Source: Siderastrea siderea (Eukaryota; Cnidaria; Anthozoa; Scleractinia; Rhizangiidae). From it: a stretch of 64,000 nt of DNA. The notes below the pieces were generated by a model. It did not search any database and was not told where the DNA came from. It saw only the letters and a program-made list of their open reading frames with translations. Positions within the stretch are counted from its first letter, which is position 1. Each line of letters opens with the position of its first letter. The position numbers were made by a program, and so were the translations under genes. Positions 20,141 to 27,540 of the stretch are shown here, in pieces. The stretch lies in the NCBI GenBank assembly GCA_964030785.1, contig OZ034973.1, positions 1,260,132-1,324,131 of the forward strand, in the 5' to 3' direction.

Positions 20141-22784
20141 AATAAGTGAAATGTTGGCGTGTGCCCAAGAAAAAAGATCAAGGGAGGTAAAATCGGCACC
20201 TATAGCATTATTTAAACAATAGAGTTCTTCTATCACTATCGTGTGGTAAGTTGCCCGAGGAAAATTGATGTTGACAACAAATATTTAAAAAAAGTTAATA
20301 CGCGAGTTAAACACGTTAGAGTGTCATAGTTTGTAAAGGCATAAACGTTTCGGGCATAGCCCTTCTTCTTCTCACTGAAGAAGGGCTATGCTTGAAACGT
20401 TTGTGCCTTTACAAACTATGACACCTTAACGTGTTTAACTCGCGTATTAACTTTTCCTTATTATCACTGGTGTCACGCATCAACTGAGTTTTGTCTCTTC
20501 TTTTTCTGACAGAAACTGATGTCAACACACCTGTTGAGACGCTTTGCGATCTGGAAGGGGAGACGCTACTCGACGCCGAGGTAGACACACTCCGTGAGAC
20601 GCTAGTCGATGTCGAGGCAGAGACACTCGACGAAATGCTGGCAGAGATTGATGTCGACACACTTCTTGAGACACTCCGAGATGTAGAGGATGAGACTGAA
20701 TTACTTTGAGAAATACTGGCAGAGGTTGATGTCGACACACTTGGTGGGACGCTTTGTGATGTGGAAGCCGAGACAGTAGTTGAGACGCTAGTCGAAGCGG
20801 AGGTCGAGACACTAGATGACACGCTGGTCGAAGTCGAGGCAGATACACTCGGCGATATGCTGATTGAGATCGACGCCGATGCACTTCTTGAGACACTCTG
20901 AGATGTGGAAGTCGAGACGCTAGCTGATACGCTAGTCGATGTCAAGAAGCTTTGCAAAACGCTTTGTGATGTGGAAGACGAGAAGCTAGCTGAGATGCTA
21001 GTCGAGGGCGAGGTGGACACACTCGGTGGTATGCTGGTAGAGATCGATGCCGACACACTTCTTGAGACACTCTGAGATGTAGAGGTCGATACACTGGCTG
21101 GAACCCTTGTCGAGGTTGAGGCTGAAACACTTGGCGAAATGCTGACAGAAATCGATGTCGACACACTTGGTGAGACACTTTGCGATGTGGAAGCCGAGAC
21201 GCTAGCTGAGATGCTAGTCGAGGGCGATATAGACACACTCGGTGAGACACTCGGCGATATGCTGGTAGAGATCGATGTCGACACACTTGGTGAGACACTT
21301 TGTGATGTGGAATCTGAGACGCTAGCTGAGATGCTAGTCGAGGGCGAGGTGGACACACTTGGTGAGACACTCGGCGATATGCTGGTAGAGATCGATCCCG
21401 ATACACTTCTAGAGGCACTCTGAGATGCAGAGGTCGAGACACTACCTGATACGCTTGTCGAGGTTGAGGCTGAAACACTTGGCGAACTGCCGACAGAAAT
21501 CGATGTCGACACACTTGGTGAGACGCTTTGTGATCTAGAAGCCGAGCCGCTAGCTGAGATGCTAGTCGAGGGCGATATGGACGCACTCGGTGAGACACTC
21601 GGGGATATGCTGGTAGAGATCGATGCCGACACACTTTGTGAGACGCTCGTTGAGATACTTGCCGACATACTTGCTGAGACGCTTGGAGAGTTGGACGCCG
21701 AAACACTAGCTGAGACGGTAGTCGATGTGGAGGCCGAGCCACTCCTTGAGACGCTAGTCGAGGTAGAGGCTGAGACACTTGGGGACACGCTAGCAGAGAT
21801 AGATGCCGAAACACTTGGAGAGACGCTATGTGACATGGAGACCAACAGACTAGAGGAGACACTTGGTGAGGTCGAGGCCGAGACACTTGCTGAGGTGCTG
21901 GTCGAGGTTGACGATGAGGAGGCCGAGACACTAGCTGAAACAGGTGAGAAAGGTGACAAATGAGAAAGTTTTCGAAATGCTTGCGGAGGCCGATGTCGAC
22001 GCACTGATTGAGGGACTTAGTGAAATCGAGGCCGAGACACTTGGCGAGATACTGGCAGAGATTGAATTTGTGTTCTGTGTCTCTGAAAAGCGGATAAAGT
22101 TGAAACAATTATTAATGAAACGCGGTGGCGCACTGTGAATGTAGTACTGGGTTTTGGTTTGTTTTCCTTTTTGTGCAAGTATCATTTAAAGTTTATTTTT
22201 AGTCATAGTTACTTATCGCTTTTTTGGACTTGTGAAATGTGATGGTGATGACTGAGATGATGAAGATCTTTAAATTTGGTTCAGCAAATGCTGCGCGGTT
22301 GTTGAAACAAATGTTGAAACCGTTTAAACAAGCCTTCCCTCAGACGAAAGCTGTTTTAGTTTTTGGCTTGCAAGGTTCTCCTGTAGCTTCATTCCGAGAA
22401 GTTTTGTTTCCAGACGCTTCCCGTCTGTCGGCTGGAAATTTTTTTAATTTTTTATTTAGATTTTTAGAGCCCGTTAAATCACATCTTATGGTTTATTTCC
22501 CATATCGAGGGAGAGCTGGTGGAAACCTCATCCATGGTCCTTGTCTCGAATTTTTAACCTCTGAGGCCCAGTTCAAACGTCGAACCGTTTACATGTGCCG
22601 AACCTAATGCAAATTAGCAAAAACAATAGCTTTTGCTTATTTGCATTAGGTTCGGCATGCGTAAAGTTCAGCGTTTGAACTAGGCCTAAGCGTGAAAAAG
22701 TTAATAAGTACATGACTTACTTGTTATCATAAAAAGACTGACTGCAGTGGCCACAAATACAAGGATGGATGCCTTGATAGTCAT
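8816..22784 (-). CDS. Gene A: membrane-tethered mucin-like protein with EGF, SEA and TM domains (multi-exon model)
   Basis: The span covers exons at 22721-22784, 16766-19318, 16519-16632, 15803-15916, 12880-13254, 11626-11720, 10987-11115 and 8816-8860, all on the minus strand. Joined, they total 3489 bases, an uninterrupted frame of 1162 residues. The order is signal peptide, Ser-alternating mucin region of about 850 residues, two EGF domains, SEA domain, transmembrane helix, 43-residue tail exon and 14-residue terminus. This layout matches transmembrane mucins, which form surface glycocalyx and mucus; an epithelial surface role is inference. An extra mucin+SEA cassette (19527-21934) lies between exon 1 and the main mucin exon and has doubtful splice sites, so it is left out of the core model. 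No promoter could be identified. The main uncertainty is which mucin acceptor follows exon 1. Confidence 0.8.
8939..9162. mobile_element. TTAA-flanked MITE, present in copy 2 only
   Basis: A 224-bp insertion bounded by AGGAGCT and AGCTCCT, with inner TGTCACG and CGTGACC, between two TTAA sites (8935-8938 and 9163-9166). Copy 1 lacks it (the flanks join near 1552-1562). Its ends resemble those of the 1088-1384 element, which suggests a related TTAA family. Confidence 0.8.
9845..10021. mobile_element. Tigger/pogo-like MITE in a TA site
   Basis: 177 bp with ends CAGTGGAATCCCGATTTTTC and the inverse GAAATCGGGATTCTACTG, flanked by TA (9843-9844 and 10022-10023). The copy 1 sequence at about 2247-2265 (GATAATATACACG) is the intact empty site. 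CAGT-type ends with a TA duplication are typical of pogo/Tigger elements. Confidence 0.85.
10470..10592. mobile_element. Hairpin MITE, copy 2 counterpart of 2931-3053
   Basis: About 120 bp beginning GGTTGTTCAAAGAGCGG and ending in a degraded inverse, with internal TATCCACCGG and CCGGTGGATA motifs. It occupies the same place as the older copy in the first segment. Confidence 0.6.
10987..11115 (-). CDS. Gene A cytoplasmic-tail exon
   Basis: A 129-base exon (43 codons) between acceptor CTTTTAACAG and donor GTAAGT, phase 0 at both ends. It begins [12 protein letters not shown], a basic stop-transfer-like stretch directly after the transmembrane exon, and contains IIAFDGY. Gene B has the same arrangement at 54926-55027, with a basic cluster and VIAFDDY. 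Conservation of this hydrophobic-acidic-aromatic motif in otherwise divergent tails suggests a cytoplasmic docking or sorting site (inference). Confidence 0.8.
11626..11720 (-). CDS. Gene A transmembrane exon
   Basis: A 95-base exon between acceptor CTCTTTTAG and donor GTAAGTA, entering in phase 1 and leaving in phase 0. It reads TESSKLETW followed by about 23 strongly hydrophobic residues (Ile, Val, Leu, Ala). The short polar lead-in, the Trp at the membrane boundary and the basic start of the next exon fit a type I single-pass membrane protein. Confidence 0.85.
12354..12432. repeat. ATT trinucleotide microsatellite
   Basis: About 26 uninterrupted ATT units in the intron between the TM and SEA exons. 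A second, interrupted run lies at 12606-12662, just after TTTGAATAAAGATT, which looks like a LINE-type 3' tail. Confidence 0.95.
12880..13254 (-). CDS. Gene A SEA-domain exon
   Basis: A 375-base exon (125 codons), phase 1 at both ends, acceptor CTTTTAG and donor GTAAAA. SEA domains are extracellular modules of membrane mucins, often autocleaved between Gly and Ser. The exon shows [15 protein letters not shown] at residues about 60-74. GSVGV fits the GSVVV-type cleavage consensus and is followed by the alternating hydrophobic strand typical of the fold. N-glycosylation sequons (NVT, NGT) follow, then a Thr/Pro stalk ([13 protein letters not shown]) before the membrane. A close copy of the same length is at 19527-19901. 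A role in shedding or subunit re-association is known for other SEA mucins and is inferred here. Confidence 0.85.
14080..14540. repeat. Degenerate tandem repeat, about 200-bp unit
   Basis: The intron between the SEA and EGF exons contains about 2.5 diverged direct copies. Landmarks are TAACTTTTATATTTCGTTCT (14139 and 14342), AAACAAACAAACACCAAAC (about 14182 and 14385), and GCTTTGA..AA.GCACA near 14255 and 14470. No coding potential is seen in this intron beyond the flanking exons. Confidence 0.6.
15803..15916 (-). CDS. Gene A EGF-like exon 2
   Basis: A 114-base exon (38 codons), phase 1 on both sides, acceptor TTCTAATTCTAG and donor GTGAGA. It has six cysteines in EGF order: [12 protein letters not shown], then YLCTC, then FQGKNC. 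The NPCLNGGTC signature is classic for EGF repeats. The paralogous exon at 57152-57265 has the same length and [12 protein letters not shown]. In mucins such EGF modules sit between the glycosylated region and the membrane. Confidence 0.85.
16519..16632 (-). CDS. Gene A EGF-like exon 1, calcium-binding type
   Basis: A 114-base exon (38 codons), phase 1-1, acceptor TTTTGTTTTCAG and donor GTACAG. It reads [15 protein letters not shown], then NGFVCRC and FGDLC. The DIDEC start and the NGF segment fit calcium-binding EGF domains. It is the homologue of 58057-58170 (DVDDC, NGYKCNC), with identical exon length and phase. Confidence 0.85.
16766..19318 (-). CDS. Gene A main mucin exon (Ser-alternating repeats)
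   Basis: A single 2553-base exon (851 codons), phase 1 at both ends, acceptor CTCACCTATTTCAG and donor GTAAGC. For almost all its length every second residue is Ser, with Val, Ala, Thr, Ile, Pro, Gln or Arg between, in blocks such as [11 protein letters not shown]. Longer units of about 76 residues recur. The exon closes with [14 protein letters not shown], a cysteine pair shared with gene B. The Ser/Thr density implies heavy O-glycosylation and an extended stiff rod. The long frames on the opposite strand and in the other minus frame are by-products of the codon pattern. Confidence 0.85.
19527..19901 (-). CDS. Second SEA exon of gene A (duplicated cassette)
   Basis: 375 bases, the same length, acceptor and phase as 12880-13254, with [12 protein letters not shown] and the same Thr/Pro stalk. 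The flanking intron sequence is also shared (19355-19430 matches 12775-12850; 19905-20030 matches 13258-13380), so the whole block was copied. The frame is open. The donor GTTAAA is weaker than GTAAAA in the other copy. It lies upstream of the main mucin exon, an unusual place for SEA, so it may be skipped, or it may give a protein with two SEA domains. Confidence 0.55.
20081..20140. repeat. (CTTA)n microsatellite
   Basis: Fifteen tetranucleotide units directly after GACACGTAAATAAAGTTT, an arrangement seen at retrotransposon 3' tails. It sits in the breakpoint region between the duplicated SEA and mucin blocks. Confidence 0.9.
20289..20456. mobile_element. Foldback with degenerate hammerhead-like motifs (possible Penelope-like terminal piece)
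   Basis: A nearly perfect inverted repeat: AAAAGTTAATACGCGAGTTAA is mirrored by TTAACTCGCGTATTAACTTTT. Each arm carries GAAGAAGGGCTATGC followed by GAAACGTTT. This resembles the CTGATGA, stem II, GAAAC layout of hammerhead ribozymes known from Penelope-like elements, but with CTGAAGA in place of CTGATGA on the plus strand (20375-20398). Catalysis is therefore unlikely. Family assignment is inference. Confidence 0.5.
20511..21934 (-). pseudogene. Duplicate partial mucin exon of gene A (3'-truncated)
   Basis: From an acceptor (CTCACCTGTTTCAG) matching that of the main mucin exon, about 1.42 kb of Ser-alternating sequence runs in frame. It is nearly identical to 17573-19318 except for small deletions, one of about 270 bases. 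At 20511 the similarity stops abruptly and the frame runs into unrelated sequence (VRKRRDKTQ) without a consensus phase-1 donor. The acceptor phase would allow splicing from the signal-peptide exon. Either a weak GTGACA donor near 20481 is used or the copy is non-functional. A misassembly cannot be excluded. Confidence 0.6.
21962..22082 (-). CDS. Possible mucin start exon or fragment
   Basis: An acceptor (CCGCTTTTCAG) is followed by about 115 bases reading [20 protein letters not shown] and further Ser-rich sequence in phase 1, compatible with exon 1. It then runs into the acceptor region of the duplicate mucin exon and reaches a stop. No good donor is visible. It looks like the true 5' end of a mucin exon cut off by the duplication. 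Confidence 0.4.
22564..22687. mobile_element. Hairpin MITE beside exon 1
   Basis: About 124 bp, beginning AGGCCCAGTTCAAACG and ending CGTTTGAACTAGGCCT, with inverted inner GTGCCGAACCTAATGCAAAT. It lies in the first intron, 33 bases downstream of the signal-peptide exon. Between it and 22082 (22083-22563) I see no gene. Confidence 0.7.
22721..22784 (-). CDS. Gene A exon 1: signal peptide
   Basis: The ATG at 22784 opens a 64-base coding stretch reading [19 protein letters not shown] plus two residues, ending at donor GTAAGT in phase 1. A lysine followed by a long hydrophobic run is a typical secretion signal. An in-frame TAA lies upstream with no ATG between, which supports this start. The phase joins correctly to all three candidate mucin acceptors (22082, 21934 and 19318). 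No TATA box or other promoter element was convincing. Confidence 0.7.
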
Positions 22785-22974
22785 AGCTGCAGAATATTTG
22801 TCACAATGACTATATGAAGAAAGTCCTCTTCTTGAATCTCGTACTTTGTCTGCTTAGACTAATGAGCTACCTGCTAGAAGAAAATGAAATACAAGAAAAC
22901 AGTTTAGTCATAACTAACCATGACCTGGTCTTACTTAGAGAAGCCACAGTTTGATATCCGTGAATGTCAACATT

Positions 22975-25900
22975 TTAAGAGCGCCTGACCAGAAATATCG
23001 AGAATCCCACGACAGAAGCGAAATTTCATATTTCATTTTATTTCACCAAAAATACCTCTTTGGTAAATTATTTTCACAAATCATAACTAAAAGCTCATCC
23101 GCCTTTTGGTTTTTCCAAAAATTACAAAAGTTCAAAGTACGGCTAGAAGCTTGCTTGCGCCCCCCGGAAACAACGGAAAATCGTGTATTTTTAGCAAGCT
23201 CGTACGCAACAATGGAAATCATTCCCGTTTTACCATTTGGCTCATAAGTACATCATTCTTTCCTCTATCTAAAAATACAAAAAACAGATATAAATTTGCA
23301 TTTTCAGTCTGCTTGTTGACCTGTTGAAGATACTAACATTGAAGGGTTCAAAGTCAAAGTGAAATTTGGGTCAACTTCAGAGGCTTACAACTGACCTAAC
23401 ATATGTTTTTCAGACCAAAAATATACATCAACTGTAAGGTCAATCATTCGTTTGTACTCTCTGAAAGTGTCGTTTTTGGCCCGCTAAAAGCGACGCGTCG
23501 AGAATAAAAAGTGTGCAGGGCATTTTGAGCATTTCGGTAGAACTGCCGCTATCACGCAACGGCGAGCCACATCAGTTGCACTAAAGCAGTCAAAAAAAGA
23601 GGTTTCTCTGGCACCTTGTTTTGAATAGGTTAATAAATTAAAAATATATACTTTTCACTTAGAGGTAACTATGTTACTATGGCTTAGGGGCAACCCGGTT
23701 TACGTTTGTACAATGCAAATTTAATTATAATGTAACAATATTATTTCGTTGATCTAAACTGATAAATCAAAGATACTCTCACCTTAAGACATCATCTTGT
23801 AAATCTCCTGGCTCAGGTTATCACTTCTTTTGCCAGACTTGTTGGTTGGATAAGTTATGATAATTTGTAGATTAAAAAGCCAAAATTTACCGAACCTTTT
23901 TCAAACCATGCCAAACTATGCACTCCGTATTTAAATTAGCATAAATGTGCCACATGAAATCTGAGCTTTTCCTGATAGGCACGATATGGGATAGCGTGAC
24001 GTAGTGACTACCACCAGGAGCCCTTGTTTGAACATAAATACTGGTTAGTTTTCCGGTTAATAGCCGTTTTGAATGTATATATACGAGGTGAAATTTCTCT
24101 AATGAGGGAAGGGATCCAAGGGGTCATTTGCAGTTTCAAATATTCTACGGTCGGACCATTTATTTTAGAGGGGGAGGTTGGAAAAACGAAATATTCCCGC
24201 AAAGCTTTTGCGGAAGAAAGACCACAAAAACACCAGGGAAAGGAAATTCAAGCAAAGCTTTTAGTTACAGAAAAAAATGGATAGATAACTCATGGTCATA
24301 ATAACTCTGCAGAAAAATGCAAAAATTTAATGATTCTTCTCTTATTGTCTTTGATCTGTTTTAAATGGATGTGTGAGTGCTATTTTAAGTCTCGTGGGAC
24401 ACATTCAGTTAACAAAAGCGCCACCACAAGAACAACTTGAAACCATTTCTTCTAGTAGGCTGATTTAGGGTACTTTCCTTCTCAGTTTTAAAGGAGTTAC
24501 AATTCAAAGCGCTTGCAGTGAAACTAAAAAAGTTCAAGTTTCCGGTTGCTGCTCATGGCGCAGATGTCGTACTGGTCGTACACGATGTGATGTTCCAGTT
24601 GAAACCTTGAGAGGATATCTTGTCTCGCTGTACTCAAAGAGGTTTATTTTTAATGGCACGGAAGTCGTTTGCCGCTAGACCCTAAAAGAACGCAGTGGCT
24701 AATGCTAGCTGGGCCGTCAGGCACCTCCCCGGAACCTAGCGATCCGGCTTATTTCCGCCCACGGTACTGCATCTGCGTCCACTTTCCTTCTTGATGAATG
24801 GCCAATATTGAACTTTGTTTTCGAGGAAGACTGTTTTTTTACCATCGAAGCGGGAAGCTTTCTTTGTTTCTTCTCTTAAGGCCCATCCCTCTCCCAAACT
24901 TACGAACAACGTCTTAGGCTATGTTCTCACAGAACAGTTTCCAAATGGTTCTGGACCAGACCAGATCTGTTCACGTAGGACCGTTTCATTTTTGAGCATC
25001 TGTTCACACGGAACCGGTACAGAAATGGTCCGGTACCAGTCCACTTCTGGACCAACGTGAGAAAATTAGCTGTTTGTACCAATAAGTTATCCACCGGCAG
25101 ACCAAAACGCGTGAAAGACGATCGAAGAAGGCTGAATCTATGGATTGAAAGAAGCCAAAGGTCTCTGGCCAGATAATAAATTACCCCATCCCTGCCGATT
25201 ACAAAATACACAACCAAAATACACAAGCTTTTAACCTTTTCAAGCTTTAAACCCAGAATTACAATAAGTTATGTGGCATTTATGCTATCGCAGACAGTAG
25301 TTTGGTCTCTCTTTAAATTTCTAGATGAGTTTAATCAAAAACACTACACTGATACATGCGATAAATTTAACTAGTGCCCAAGCCTAAATTACGCTGTTGG
25401 AACCAAAACGAACCGGTCAAGGTGTTCACATAGTACCTGTCCAATATGGGACCGGAAAGGTTCCTGCATTTTTTCGGGTCCAAAAACTGGACCTTTACTT
25501 GACCGGATTGACGGCACGGATAGCACTTTCAGAAGACCTATCAGAACCGGAACCGTTTGGAACTCGATCCGTGTGGCAAAGCCTAAGGATTCAGACGGCT
25601 GTTTCAGGTATCATTCCACACCTTCCTACGACGGTGCAAGGCCTAGCAGCGATTGGAAAAGATATACACAATTCTCCCGAATTAGCTACTTTCTTTACTT
25701 TCTTCTTGCGACAAAGCTTTTGCAGCGTTTCTTGTACAAAAGCTTTCCAAATCAAACTTTTCATATTTTTCCAACCACCCCCTCTAAAATAAATGGTCCG
25801 ACCATAAAATATCTGAATGAATAAAATAAAATGAACCAATTTGACTACAGCAAGACAAGACATCCTCTCAAGGTTTCAACTGGAACATCTCACTGTGTAC

Positions 25901-27540
25901 GACCAGTACGACATCTGCGCTGATGGCATTCGCAAAGAACGGCAACCGGAAACTTGGACTTTCTCAGTTTCACTGCGAGCGTTTTGACTTGTAAACACCT
26001 CCTTTGAAACTTAGAAGAAAACTACCCCACACCAGCGTACTAGAAGAAATGGTTTCAAGTTGTTGCTGTGGTGGCGTTTTTGTTAACTGAATGTGTCCCA
26101 CGAGACTTAAAATAGCACTCACACGTCCATTTAAAACTGATCAAAGGCGATAAGAGACGTATCATTAAATTTTTGCTTTTTTCTGCTTTGTTATTACGAT
26201 TATGATTTATTTATTTTTTTATTTTTTTATTGAAACTAAAAGCTTTGCTTGAATTTTCTTTCCCTGGGGTTTTTGCGGTCTTTCTTCCACAAAAACTTTG
26301 CGGGAATATTTTGGTTTTTTCCAACCACCCCCCACTGCCCTCTAACAGTAAATGATCGGACCCTACTGAAGTATTTGAAATTGCAAATGACCGTTACGAT
26401 CCTTTCCCTCATTAGAGAAGTGTCACTTCGTATAGATACATTCAAAACGGCTATTTACTGGAAAACTAACATTTATGTCTAAGTAAGGGCTCCTGGTTTA
26501 AGCCCATTTGGGTTTTCCAGCTTTCTGAGTCACTGCGTCACGCTATCCTTTATCGTGCCCATCACGAAAAGCTCAGATTTCATGTCCCACATTTATGCTA
26601 ATTTGAATACGGAGTGCATAGTTTGACGTGGTTGTAACTTTTGTTTTTTCAATCTACAAATTGTCATGACTACTGCAGCCAATAAGTCTGGTAAAAGGAG
26701 TGATAACCTGGACCAAGAGATTCACAAGATGGTGTCTTAAGGTGAGAGTATCTTTGGTTTATCAGTTTGGATCAATCAAATGACATTGTTACATTATAAA
26801 TAAATTTGCATTGTAGACAAGTAAACCGGGCTGCCCCTAAGCCATAATAACATAGTTACCTCTGAGTGAAAAGTATATATTTTTACTTTTACCTATTCAA
26901 AACGATGAGCCAGTGAAACCTTGTTTTATGACTGCTTTAGTGGAACCGATGTGGCTCGCGTGACAGCGGCCGTTCTACCGAAATGCTCAAAATGCCCCGC
27001 ACAATTGTTTTTCTCCACGAGTCGCCTTTAGCGGGCCAAAAACGACACTTTCAGAGAGTGAAAAGGAATGCTTGAGCTTACAGTTGATGTATATTTTTGG
27101 TCTGAAAAACATATGCTAGATCAGTTATAAGCCTTTGAAGTTGACCCAAATTTCACTTTGACTTTGAACCCTTCGAGGTTAGTATCTTCAACAGGTCAAC
27201 AAGCAGACTAAAAATACAAATTTATATCCGATTTTTGTATTTTTGGATAGAGGAAAGAATGATGTACTTAGGAGCCAAATGGCAAAACGGGAACGATTTC
27301 CATTGTTGCGTACGAGCTTGCTAAAAATGCACGATTTTCCGTTGTTTCCGGGGGGCGCAAGCGAGCTTCTAGCCGTATTTCGAACTTATTTAAATTTTGG
27401 AAAAAACAAAAAGCGGAGGAACTTTTAAGTATGATTTTTGAAAATAGTTTACCAAAGAGGTATTTTTGGTAAAATAAAATGGAATATGAAATTTCGTTTC
27501 TGTCGAGGGATTCTCGATATTTCTGGTCAGGAGCTCTTAA
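22975..27540. mobile_element. 4.6-kb TTAA-bounded large inverted repeat element
   Basis: Two arms of about 1.65 kb (22975-24633 and 25841-27540) are inverted copies with scattered substitutions and indels. The ends read TTAAGAGC and GCTCTTAA, so a TTAA target is plausible. Matching landmarks include the TATCGAGAATCCC block (about 22998 and 27510), CAGACTTG..GGTTGGATAAG versus its inverse, and AGATGTCGTACTGGTCGTAC (about 24563) versus 25900. The arms contain no recognisable transposase. The spacer 24634-25840 holds a smaller nested element. Confidence 0.75.
24914..25586. mobile_element. Inverted-repeat element nested in the spacer
   Basis: TTAGGCTATGTTCTCACAGA at the left is mirrored by TCCGTGTGGCAAAGCCTAA at the right. 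Inner GGTTCTGGACC/GAACCGG and TGTTCACACGGAACCGG motifs recur in both orientations. It is about 670 bp and has no coding content. Confidence 0.5.
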
